NCBI RefSeq assembly: GCF_015354575.1
Contig: NZ_JACAFQ010000005.1
Location: forward strand, 91,437 to 155,436
Reading direction: 5' to 3'
Length of the DNA: 64,000 nt
Source: Pseudomonas sp. UFMG81
GTDB lineage: Bacteria > Pseudomonadota > Gammaproteobacteria > Pseudomonadales > Pseudomonadaceae
Shown: positions 56,182-64,000 of the stretch, piece after piece
Layout: each line of letters starts with the position of its first letter
How positions within the stretch are numbered: position 1 is the stretch's first letter
Notes under the pieces: model-generated
Databases searched by the model: none
Told to the model about the DNA's origin: nothing
The model's input: the letters and a program-made list of their open reading frames with translations, nothing else
Translations under genes and position numbers: made by a program

Positions 56182-58662
56182 TTATGGACTGCATACCAGC
56201 GAAACACGCTCATAGTTCAGCGCCTTATTGCGTTCCGACAACGCATAAGGCGCCTCACAACGCTGGCCCTGCCAGTTGATGATGAGCGTGCCGGTATCTG
56301 CTTCGACCAGCGCCAGTGCCTTGCCACCAGGGTCAGAGATCGCCAACTGCTTGCCGTTACCGTCCTCGAGCGACGCTCCAAACGGAATCGGCCGTTGCCG
56401 GCTATCGAACAATGCAAACTGCACGCGCCGTCCGGTCTTGCTGACGTAGCGTGCCAGGACCACGGCACCCCGTCGGGGCACCACTTGCTGGGTCGCATTT
56501 TCGATCTCGATATCGCCGCCCAAATCACGGGTGTCCAGGTTGATCCAGTTCACCCGGTAAGGCTGCGCGTTGGGTACCACGGCGAAGCCATTACTGGCGG
56601 TTTTGGCTCCGGAGTAGCTGCCGATCTTGACCCCCGCCACGCCTTCGACCTGTGCCAGTGCGAACGTTTCGCCCACGGTTTGTCCCAGATTGATCCCGCC
56701 GGCATGGCCCACGACCGAACCTGCCAGGTTAAGGCTCTGCGAGTTGTATCCGCGTCCCTGGCTGTAGCCAGCACTGACGTCCACCACCGAGGTGCGGGTG
56801 CTTAAGTTCACCGAACCGCTGCCGCCACCGCTGCGGCTGTTGCCGCCTTGCACCGAGTAGTAGGTGTCGCTGTCTTCCGATAGGTAGCCATTGATGCCCA
56901 CCTGGGTGCTGTCTTCAGCTTTCTGCGTGCTGGTGGAAACAAAGGCTCGCGGTGCACGAGGTTTGGAACCCAGCGGGAATGACACGGACAGGTTGAACAG
57001 CGTGTCATTGTTCGAGGGTCCATAGTTGCCGACATCCTTGGAATAGGTGGCGCTGAGGTTGTAACTGACAGCGCCCCAATAGTTGCTGTAACCCGCCGAC
57101 AGACTCTGCGAACCGCCGCGCCCCCAGTAACGCTGGTCGCTGGCGTTGATGTAGACACTGCCAAATTCCTGATTGCGGCCCAGACTCTGGTTGACGGTCA
57201 GGTCGGTGCGAGTTTTCGAGTTGCCGGTTCGTTTCTGACCGTCGAGACTCAGTTCCTCTACATGCTCGGTGAGGGTGCGATAGCCCTCGGTCGAGTAACG
57301 GTAGGCGGCGAGAGTGAAGTTGGTGTCTGTGCCGGTGAACGTCTTGGCATACAGCGCGCGCATGCTATTACCGGTCACCGCCTGACCGAAGGTACGACTG
57401 CTGGAATGGGTAAGGTCAAGCGAGACCGCGCCAATCGATGTGTTGCGGCCTGCGCCCACAGACAACGCCTTGAAGTCCGGTGTCGCCTGCATGCCGACTA
57501 TCCCTGAGAGGTTACTGCTGATGCCATACGCCAGCGTGCTGCTAAGAAACTGCGGTGACGGCTGATCATCGCTGTTGCTGTTGTAGCGGCCGGCCGAGAC
57601 GCTATATTTCAGCTGGCCCTGCCGCACCATGATCGGCAGGCTGGAAAACGCCTGCATGCTTACCCGGCGCCGACCATCGGCTTCGATGATCGTTACTTCC
57701 AAGTCACCATTGGAGCCACTGGGGTAGATGTCGCTGATCTCGAACGGCCCCGGCGGCACGTTGGCGGTGTAGAGCATGTAGTTGTTTTGGCGAATCTCCA
57801 CGGTGGCACTGGACTGCGCAATGCCGCGAATGATCGGCGCATAGCCGCGCTCGCTGTCGGCGCGCATACCATCGTCAGACGCCAATTTCAGACCACGATA
57901 ACGTACGCTGTCGAACAGGTCGGCATCCGAAAAAATATCGCCGGCACTGAACTGGCCTTTCAGGGCGGTCACGTCGTGCTGCAGGTAGCTGCGATTGCTT
58001 TTGAAGGTGCTGGGACGGCCGGTGCTGCTGTTGAAGTTCGATTCGTTACGCAACCGCCAGGCGCCAAGGTTGATACCGTTGCGCAAGCCAACGTTGTTGG
58101 ACAGGGTGTTTTCAGCCTGGGTGCTGTTGCGACTGCTGCTCAACTGATAGTTGATGAACGCTGCGGATACGCCTTCATCCCACAAGGCCGGGTCGACATA
58201 ACCGCGCCGACCGCGTTCCATGGCGCTTTGCGGCACGCTGACCATCAGGCGCAGGCGTGGAACGTCGTATCGCACGCTCGCGTGATCGATCAAGGCGGGC
58301 AGATCCAGGCAGGCATCAGACTCATCGCCGATCAGTTTTCCGGCGGCTTGCAATTTGCCGGTGTCGACCCCCAATTGCTGCACCATCTCCACGGTCAGGC
58401 AGGCTTCGACCTTGCCCGTGCCGGGGTGGCGGCGGAAGTCGATATCGCGACGGCCGACCAAGGTTTCGTTGCCGTAGAGATCCACCCGATAAATACCGGG
58501 CAGCACGCGACTGGAGGCGAGTAGTGATTGCAAGTCCACAGAGGACGGCGCGCCTTGCAGAAACGATGTATTGAACTGTTCATCGCTATCCGCCAGGCAG
58601 ATACTGCTGGAAACCAGGGCAATCGAAAACGGCGCCCATCCGTCGCGCTTGAGTAAAAACAT
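56182..58662 (-). CDS. outer-membrane fimbrial usher (FimD/PapC family)
   Basis: 826 residues. A signal peptide (to about SICLA) and an N-terminal periplasmic domain starting FNTSFLQG precede a 24-strand barrel. The plug region is visible (RGIAQSSATVEIRQNNYMLYTANVPPGPFEISDIYPSGSNGDLEVTI). C-terminal periplasmic domains end with GQRCEAPYALSER. AGGG lies 7 bases before the ATG. It follows the chaperone by 84 bases. No tip-adhesin gene follows, which is unusual. Confidence 0.93.
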   Translation of the reverse strand: MFLLKRDGWAPFSIALVSSSICLADSDEQFNTSFLQGAPSSVDLQSLLASSRVLPGIYRVDLYGNETLVGRRDIDFRRHPGTGKVEACLTVEMVQQLGVDTGKLQAAGKLIGDESDACLDLPALIDHASVRYDVPRLRLMVSVPQSAMERGRRGYVDPALWDEGVSAAFINYQLSSSRNSTQAENTLSNNVGLRNGINLGAWRLRNESNFNSSTGRPSTFKSNRSYLQHDVTALKGQFSAGDIFSDADLFDSVRYRGLKLASDDGMRADSERGYAPIIRGIAQSSATVEIRQNNYMLYTANVPPGPFEISDIYPSGSNGDLEVTIIEADGRRRVSMQAFSSLPIMVRQGQLKYSVSAGRYNSNSDDQPSPQFLSSTLAYGISSNLSGIVGMQATPDFKALSVGAGRNTSIGAVSLDLTHSSSRTFGQAVTGNSMRALYAKTFTGTDTNFTLAAYRYSTEGYRTLTEHVEELSLDGQKRTGNSKTRTDLTVNQSLGRNQEFGSVYINASDQRYWGRGGSQSLSAGYSNYWGAVSYNLSATYSKDVGNYGPSNNDTLFNLSVSFPLGSKPRAPRAFVSTSTQKAEDSTQVGINGYLSEDSDTYYSVQGGNSRSGGGSGSVNLSTRTSVVDVSAGYSQGRGYNSQSLNLAGSVVGHAGGINLGQTVGETFALAQVEGVAGVKIGSYSGAKTASNGFAVVPNAQPYRVNWINLDTRDLGGDIEIENATQQVVPRRGAVVLARYVSKTGRRVQFALFDSRQRPIPFGASLEDGNGKQLAISDPGGKALALVEADTGTLIINWQGQRCEAPYALSERNKALNYERVSLVCSP

Positions 58663-58746
58663 GCAGGAACCCTATATCACCTCCGATACGTACTAGCGGA
58701 GCGAAGAGAAATACAGTGACAGTGCGGCTGTGGTAGCGGCAGGAAG

Positions 58747-59496
58747 TTATGGCGCTTCTTTATTCAAGCTGGCGCGAGTGTCGACATTTATGGGGAGTTT
58801 TGCAGCATAACGGTCTTGGGCACCATAGTCATTAATACTGCTAAATAACAGGCGTGCGGTGTTGGTGTTGTGAAGTTGCTTTAGGCTGAACTTTTTCTGT
58901 TCACCTGGGGCGATCATCATCGAATCAAAAGGGTGTTCGCTGATTGCGCCGGACTGCAGGGTGATATCGGCAATCGACACGTGATACTGCCCCGGGTTGT
59001 TCACCAGCAGAATGGGCTTGCCGGCGTGCTCTGCCAGGCGCCAGGTCAATTCGCTCGGTGCCAGATAAGCATTGTTTTTCAGCCCGACCGGGCGGAAGAA
59101 CACTTTGATTCGCTGGCGCACGGCGAGCTGCAATGTGTTTTTGGTTTTGGAAGCCCGGGGGATTTCCTGCACGTTGAGCCACACCACCGACTCACGGTCG
59201 GTCGGCATGCCCGTGCCTTCGTAAATCACCCGTAGGATCTGCTGCTCGTCACCGCTGACGCGCACCAGTGGCGGCGTGACGGCAAACGGTACAGCAGCGG
59301 TTTCGCTGGCATCGGTGTCGATCCACGACTGGATCAACACATCTTCACCGCTATTACGCACGGTGATACCGGCTTCCTTATGCTGGCCGTCGAAAACTAG
59401 ACGCGTGCTGCTCAAGGAAATGCCGGCCATGGCCTGATTGACAACGAGCAGGCCCAGAAGCCCAGCGCAAAAGGACAATGAGAGACGATAAAACAT
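58747..59496 (-). CDS. periplasmic fimbrial chaperone (PapD family)
   Basis: 249 residues. Signal peptide ending QAMA (residue 24), then ISLSSTRLVFDGQHKEAGITVRN, the PapD first strand. The central QLAVRQRIKVFFRP block holds the conserved basic residue that anchors the subunit C-terminus. Two immunoglobulin-like domains. It delivers pilins to the usher by donor-strand complementation. It lies between pilin and usher; the start has no clear ribosome-binding site. Confidence 0.93.
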   Translation of the reverse strand: MFYRLSLSFCAGLLGLLVVNQAMAGISLSSTRLVFDGQHKEAGITVRNSGEDVLIQSWIDTDASETAAVPFAVTPPLVRVSGDEQQILRVIYEGTGMPTDRESVVWLNVQEIPRASKTKNTLQLAVRQRIKVFFRPVGLKNNAYLAPSELTWRLAEHAGKPILLVNNPGQYHVSIADITLQSGAISEHPFDSMMIAPGEQKKFSLKQLHNTNTARLLFSSINDYGAQDRYAAKLPINVDTRASLNKEAP

Positions 59497-59568
59497 AAGG
59501 GGTACCGCGCAATTGAATGAGGGTGCAGGGCCGATCGACCCCGCACCGGGCTTGAGTGTTCGCGCGGA

Positions 59569-60159
59569 TTATTCGTATTGCAGCGTGAACGGCAGGGTAG
59601 CGTCGCCGCGACCTGCAACGGCCAGCTTTGGATCGACGGTGGTCACATAAGCCGCGGAGAATTTCAGCGTGGTGTTGCTGTCTTGCAGGGTGTTTTCGAT
59701 TCTCGCGGTGCTTGGCGAGCTCAGGTCAATGACCGCGCCATTGGCGTCAAGCAAGGCAATACCAATGCCTTTTGCAGCTCCCAAGCCGTCGATCAGGCGC
59801 AACACTTTTGTGCCGGGTTCAATGCCCGATCCATTACCCTTGGTGGGTTCAAGGATCATCGCGACTTTGGTGCCGGCGTTGCAATTGATCTTCATGTCGA
59901 AGTTCTCGACGCTCAGCGTACCGTTGCCTTTAGGTGCGGTAGCTGTGCCCATGTCTTTGATCGACACTTCGCCCATGTTGACGGAAATATTTTTGTTCTT
60001 CCCAGCACCCTCAACTGAGCAGGCATCGTTGTTGATGGTGCCAGTGAAGTTGATGGTACCGCTGCCTGCTTTGGTTGGCGTCTCCGGCTCGGCTGCCAAT
60101 GCGGTGCCGGCAGCAGCAATGATTGAAAGGGCGAGAAGTGTGCGAGATATTTTTTTCAT
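59569..60159 (-). CDS. major fimbrial subunit (type 1 pilin family)
   Basis: 196 residues from ATG at 60159 (MKKISRTLLALSIIAAAGTALA); an ATG four codons upstream is equally possible, since neither has a clear ribosome-binding site. The mature part begins AEPETPTKAGSGTINFTGTINNDACSV, and the second Cys lies in DMKINCNAG. It ends TLPFTLQYE with the conserved penultimate Tyr. First structural gene; 72 bases separate it from the chaperone. Confidence 0.9.
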   Translation of the reverse strand: MKKISRTLLALSIIAAAGTALAAEPETPTKAGSGTINFTGTINNDACSVEGAGKNKNISVNMGEVSIKDMGTATAPKGNGTLSVENFDMKINCNAGTKVAMILEPTKGNGSGIEPGTKVLRLIDGLGAAKGIGIALLDANGAVIDLSSPSTARIENTLQDSNTTLKFSAAYVTTVDPKLAVAGRGDATLPFTLQYE

Positions 60160-60214
60160 TTTGTTTACCATGTTGACGGGGTAAAACAACACGATAAAGT
60201 GCTCACTTCTAATG

Positions 60215-60232
60215 AGGAATCAGACGATTCCT
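60215..60232. promoter_or_regulatory. candidate Rcs-type operator before the pilin gene
   Basis: AGGAATC-AGAC-GATTCCT, a perfect 7-bp inverted repeat in the 105-base gap between the RcsB-like gene and the pilin start. It resembles an RcsB/RcsAB box (TAAGAAT..ATTCYTA) in having GAAT/ATTC arms ending in A. No T-run follows on either strand, so it is not a terminator. Confidence 0.5.
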
Positions 60233-60264
60233 AAAGCCTCCCTAATGTTTTTCAACTTTTATAT

Positions 60265-60912
60265 TTATTTGAACAGGTTGCGCTCTATGCAATAAGTCAA
60301 TAAGTCTTGGTCGCTATGGACTTCAAGTTTGCGCATGGCCGATATCTTCTGCGTGCTGATGGTTTTCGTACTTCTGTTCAATCCCCGTGCGATCTCACTG
60401 ACGCCCAATCCCGAGACAAACAAGCGCAATATCTCGTGCTCTTTGGGTGACAGTCGGGTAAAGCGTTCGTCCAAATCTGCGCCGTCGACCACTACTGAAG
60501 TCGGCGGTGGTTCGTAACCGCGTACTGGGTTGCCCCGGGCAATGGCCATGAGCGCCGTTTCGATTTCATTATGCAACTGATTTTTCTGAATGATGCCTAG
60601 CACTCCAAGTTCTTGCAGGCGCGTCAGGATCAGGGGGTTGGAAATCATGGTCAGCACCAGCAACCGGACAGTAGGGTGAATCCGCGTCAGGTATTCCACC
60701 AGTTTCAAGCCATCGCCATAGATTGAGTCGCCAGGCATATTGAAGTCGGTGATGACCAGATCTACCTGCCGGGTTTCGAGCAGGTTGATCAGTTCGCTGG
60801 AGCAAACGGCTTCGCCCACAACGCGAAAGCGTTTGTCACGCTCAACCAGCTCACGTACCCCCACTAGTACGATGGGATGGTCATCGGCGATGACAACGTT
60901 GAAGGTTTCCAT
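60265..60912 (-). CDS. RcsB-like response regulator
   Basis: 215 residues. The receiver domain has DDHPIVL (10-16) and phospho-acceptor Asp56 in TDFNMPGDSIYGDG, a loop very like that of RcsB. The LuxR-type HTH is RLSPKEHEILRLF ... VSEIARGLNRSTKTISTQK (about 153-190), again closest to RcsB. It lies 21 bases after the hybrid kinase and is followed by the pilin gene, so it is the likely direct regulator of the fimbriae. P. aeruginosa cupD has RcsB/PvrR-type neighbours in a similar setting. Confidence 0.88.
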   Translation of the reverse strand: METFNVVIADDHPIVLVGVRELVERDKRFRVVGEAVCSSELINLLETRQVDLVITDFNMPGDSIYGDGLKLVEYLTRIHPTVRLLVLTMISNPLILTRLQELGVLGIIQKNQLHNEIETALMAIARGNPVRGYEPPPTSVVVDGADLDERFTRLSPKEHEILRLFVSGLGVSEIARGLNRSTKTISTQKISAMRKLEVHSDQDLLTYCIERNLFK

Positions 60913-60933
60913 GGTTGAATTTCCAGAATGAAA

Positions 60934-63900
60934 TTATTCAAGGGTATCCAGCAAGTCTTGCAGTCGAGACAGGTTCTGGCGGACCTCCAGGTCCAGAGCG
61001 CTGGTCACGGCCATGCCGTTCAAGCGGCATTCCAGATCGACAAATGCCGTGGCCATGGCTTCGACCTGCACCGCGCCTAGTGCACCCGCCATACTGTGCA
61101 GTTGCTGGGCTACACGCGTAGCGTCAGCGTTATCCAGCGCCGCCAGCGTGGCGGACACGTCCTGGCGCAGAGTCGTGACAAACAGTTCGCGCATTTTCGG
61201 TGAAAGCTTTATCGGCGCGGCGATGGCCGCGGGCAAGTCGATTTTGCAGTGTTTTTCAAGGTGCTCGCGCAGGGTAGCGAGGTTGAGCGGCTTGACCATC
61301 CAGGCATTCATGCCGACGGCGGCGCAGCGTTCGCCTTCTTCGCGCAGGGCGTTGGCGGTGACACCGATGATTGGCAACGCCGGATCCTGTTTGCGCAATG
61401 CGGCCGCCAGTTGGTAACCGTTCATGATCGGCATGTTGACATCGGTTAGCAGCAGGTCGAAGCGTCCGGGAGACCACTGCGCCAGGGCCTGTTCGCCATT
61501 GGCCGCGACAGTCACCGAGCAGCCCAGCACCTCCAGTTGCTCCTTGATGATGGCCGAATTGATTACGTTGTCTTCGGCCACCAGCACCTGCAGATTCAAG
61601 CACCGGGTCTTTTCCGACGGCAACGGATGATTGTCGGTGCTGGTGCCGTGTCGGGCCGTGTAGATGGCCCAGGCGATCGCACGGACATTGTCTGCGTTGA
61701 CCTCTCGGTCGGCACCGCGTCGCTGCGACGGGGTGGGCCCGTCCGGTGTGGCAATGATCCTGGTACCAGGCCAGGGTGAGGTGTGGGAGGGAGGGGGAAA
61801 CTCCACCAGAAGCGCAGATGGCTCTGGCGTGTCGACCTTCGCCAGGCTGCACTCGAGGCCAAAGCGGGTGAGCCAGCCCATGAGGTGTTGTGCCTGCTCA
61901 GCGACTTGTGCGCGCACATATACGGCAGGAGCACCGGGGCTGAATACGGGGCAGTCGGCCAACTCGCCGGGCACGCACTCCAGCCCGAGTTGCAGAGTGA
62001 AACTGCTGCCCAGCCCGGGTTCGCTGACCACGTCCAACTGACCCGCCATCAATTCGCACAACCATCTGCAAATGGCCAGACCGAGGCCGGCACCGGCCTG
62101 ATCGGTAGCGTTGTTGACCTGATAGAAAGGGGCGAACAGTTGTTGTTGCTGTGCCTGGGAAATCCCCATCCCCGAGTCGCTGACCTGCCACTGCATGTTG
62201 ACTCGGCTGTTGATGCTGTCCAGCACCCGTACCCTGAGTACGACGCGGCCATTGTCGGTGAATTTGATCGCATTGCTCAGCAGGTTGTTGAGGATCTGGC
62301 GAATCCGCAGCGGGTCACCGCGCACCCGGTCCGGTAGTGTCGCGTCAATGCAGGCATAGAGTTGCAGACCCTTGGATCGGGCTAAGGCGCTATAGCCGCG
62401 CACGGTGTCTTCAGTCAGTTCCAGCGGGCAGAAATCCTGAAGCTCCAGGGTCATCTGCCCGGCTTCGATTTTCGATACATCCAGCACATCGCTGATCAGT
62501 TGGAACAACGTGGCGGAGGATCGCTGGATGGTGTGCAGGTAATCCTGCTGGCGCGGGGCGAGCGGCGTCAGTTCAAGCAGTTCCAGAGTGCCCAGCACGC
62601 CATAAAGGGGGGTGCGGATCTCATGACTCATGGTGGCGAGGAACCGGCTCTTGGCCTGATTCGCCGAGTCGGCGGCCTGGCGCGCCTCCTCCAGTGTCAA
62701 CGCGTCCTCGACATGCCGGGTCACGTCATGCAACGCACACAGCCAGGCGTCCTGACCCTGGTAACGGGTAGGTACAAAGGCGACGTGCAAGTGACGCCCG
62801 CCAATTTCGACATCAGCGTGGCCGGACTCGGTACGCGATATGAGCAAACGCATCAACTGGCTGTTGTCATGCCATTGTTGGGCACGCTGGTTTTCGAGCA
62901 GCACGTGGTGGTCGCTACGACGGATCACGCACAGGCCGGTCGGTGCCGTATCGATCACCGTGCGACTGAACGCGTCGCTTTCGGCGATGCTGGCGTGTGC
63001 GCTCTGTGCAGGCAGAATGACCCGCGTTCGGTACCAGCGATTGATGGCGCGACTGCAGCCAAGAATCGTCAGCACCAGCGCGATCAGGCACAGCAATGGC
63101 CATAGCGCGTAATCGAGAAAGCTCTGCACACTGATGACGTAGATTGCCGTCCAGTGGTCCTCACCGGGGGTGATCAGTTTGAACACCAGTCCGTCACGGT
63201 TGAAATTCACCCCATCGTGCAGCGTCTGGCCGGGATTCAAGGTTCCAGTCAGGGTTACACCACCGGGTGTGATCAAGGTGAAGTTGTCGTAGATCGACGA
63301 CTGCATCAGTCGCTCGATGTTATTGACCTGGGACAGATTCAGCAGCGAGGCCAGTATCACCCAGGTATCGGCGCCTTCGACGCTCAACGCGCTCCTGGGC
63401 AGGTTGATACGCACATAGGCCATTAGGGTCGGCGTGTTCTTGTTGTCTCGGGCGGATGAATAGGGTTCCCAATGCACTTGAGGATCGCGCGCAGGCGAGT
63501 TGTGCTCGCGCATGCGCCTGTTCATTTGGGTCATTGCCTGGACCAACTCGCCGATCTGCATCGCGTTCGCACCACGCAGACGCCCGGCGGCGGGCACGGC
63601 CATATCAAAGTTGTCGGGACCGTTGATCAAGATGACTTGGGGCGACTGATAATGTGACGCTGACCAGAACGCACTGTAGAAAGCAGCTAGGTAAGAGCCG
63701 AGCGCGAAGATTCTAGGGTATTGATCGACTGCGATTTTGTCCGGATTGATCTTCAGGCTGTAGGGAAGCGAAAACGGCAGGCTACGACCTTCATAAATGT
63801 TCGGTCCTTCATCGGGCAGAGCTTTTTGAAAGGGCATTGGCAGCGTACTTGTGGGCATCGGCTCGTCCTTGCTGCTTTCAAGGGCGATTTCGCGCAGGAA

Positions 63901-64000
63901 CGTCTCCTGTTCGCGGACATTTTCCATCAGCGCGGCGAAATGAAATTGCAAGGTATCGTGCCGCTGTTCAATCATGCGGATCACCCCTACGTAGCTGATG
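60934..64000 (-). CDS. hybrid sensor histidine kinase with receiver and HPt domains (RcsC/PvrS-like), 5' end outside window
   Basis: At least 1016 residues; the frame stays open to the right edge (…ISYVGVIRMIEQ), so the true start lies beyond. The preserved order is: end of a first membrane helix, periplasmic sensor (about 300 residues), second helix (DYALWPLLCLIALVLTILGC), PAS-like region, HisKA with ATMSHEIRTPLYG (His codon at 62623), HATPase with GLGLAICRWL, receiver with LLTDVNMPIMNG (Asp codon at 61441), and an HPt domain with QLHSMAGALG (His codon at 61096). It is a complete phosphorelay that can feed the RcsB-like regulator 21 bases downstream. Confidence 0.9.
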   Translation of the reverse strand, partial: ISYVGVIRMIEQRHDTLQFHFAALMENVREQETFLREIALESSKDEPMPTSTLPMPFQKALPDEGPNIYEGRSLPFSLPYSLKINPDKIAVDQYPRIFALGSYLAAFYSAFWSASHYQSPQVILINGPDNFDMAVPAAGRLRGANAMQIGELVQAMTQMNRRMREHNSPARDPQVHWEPYSSARDNKNTPTLMAYVRINLPRSALSVEGADTWVILASLLNLSQVNNIERLMQSSIYDNFTLITPGGVTLTGTLNPGQTLHDGVNFNRDGLVFKLITPGEDHWTAIYVISVQSFLDYALWPLLCLIALVLTILGCSRAINRWYRTRVILPAQSAHASIAESDAFSRTVIDTAPTGLCVIRRSDHHVLLENQRAQQWHDNSQLMRLLISRTESGHADVEIGGRHLHVAFVPTRYQGQDAWLCALHDVTRHVEDALTLEEARQAADSANQAKSRFLATMSHEIRTPLYGVLGTLELLELTPLAPRQQDYLHTIQRSSATLFQLISDVLDVSKIEAGQMTLELQDFCPLELTEDTVRGYSALARSKGLQLYACIDATLPDRVRGDPLRIRQILNNLLSNAIKFTDNGRVVLRVRVLDSINSRVNMQWQVSDSGMGISQAQQQQLFAPFYQVNNATDQAGAGLGLAICRWLCELMAGQLDVVSEPGLGSSFTLQLGLECVPGELADCPVFSPGAPAVYVRAQVAEQAQHLMGWLTRFGLECSLAKVDTPEPSALLVEFPPPSHTSPWPGTRIIATPDGPTPSQRRGADREVNADNVRAIAWAIYTARHGTSTDNHPLPSEKTRCLNLQVLVAEDNVINSAIIKEQLEVLGCSVTVAANGEQALAQWSPGRFDLLLTDVNMPIMNGYQLAAALRKQDPALPIIGVTANALREEGERCAAVGMNAWMVKPLNLATLREHLEKHCKIDLPAAIAAPIKLSPKMRELFVTTLRQDVSATLAALDNADATRVAQQLHSMAGALGAVQVEAMATAFVDLECRLNGMAVTSALDLEVRQNLSRLQDLLDTLE

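Overview
This is a stretch of fluorescent Pseudomonas chromosome (P. putida group by gene order, GC-rich codon use and REP families) that spans the replication origin. The layout dnaA-dnaN-recF-gyrB / rpmH-rnpA-yidD-yidC-mnmE-mnmG-rsmG-parA-parB-atpIBEFHAGDC-glmU-glmR-glmS is the conserved pseudomonad origin region, and oriC lies at about 33.7-34.1 kb.

Region by region: 0.1-2.6 kb holds a small DUF3077/DUF6124-type gene with a long foldable leader, then tsaC and dprA, all leftward. 2.8-7.3 kb is a rightward housekeeping run (def, fmt, rsmB, trkA, a small TPR protein). 7.5-8.9 kb holds an HtrB/LpxL-type acyltransferase and tag, leftward. 9.0-13.4 kb runs rightward as glyQ, glyS, gmhB, plsC. 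13.8-18.3 kb is a metabolic module: a GMC oxidoreductase and an MHS-type transporter, divergent from a LysR regulator. 18.3-22.9 kb is a sulfide-detoxification module: a persulfide dioxygenase, sulfide:quinone oxidoreductase and TauE-type exporter, divergent from a FisR-like sigma-54 activator. The activator has the expected three sensor cysteines and an array of repeats in front of it.

22.9-27.1 kb is the most unusual part. Four leftward genes form one unit, and all look like amide- or peptide-bond hydrolases: an N-terminal-Cys Ntn-hydrolase, a protein resembling N-terminal asparagine amidohydrolase (NTAN1/PNAD), a type I asparaginase fused to a bulb-lectin domain, and an unrecognised protein with candidate Cys and His residues. 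I know of no described system with this gene set.

27.4-43.0 kb carries replication and segregation. There are three parS palindromes (two inside recF), oriC with five consensus DnaA boxes, and a second origin-like region between mnmE and mnmG that repeats the oriC architecture with identical spacing. The exact word TTATCCACA occurs at least 22 times in the window, including inside genes. 43-50.3 kb is the ATP synthase operon, with a perfect inverted repeat inside the atpI promoter. 50.4-54.6 kb is glmU, glmR, glmS.

Immediately after glmS (the attTn7 site) the sequence changes: a possible Tn7-like end, a broken tniQ/tnsD-like gene and a 169-bp MITE-like element. A chaperone-usher fimbrial cluster follows, with an RcsB-like regulator and an Rcs/Pvr-type hybrid kinase that runs off the right edge. 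An inverted repeat between regulator and pilin gene is a likely operator. The fimbrial island was probably delivered by, or grew next to, a now decayed Tn7-like element.
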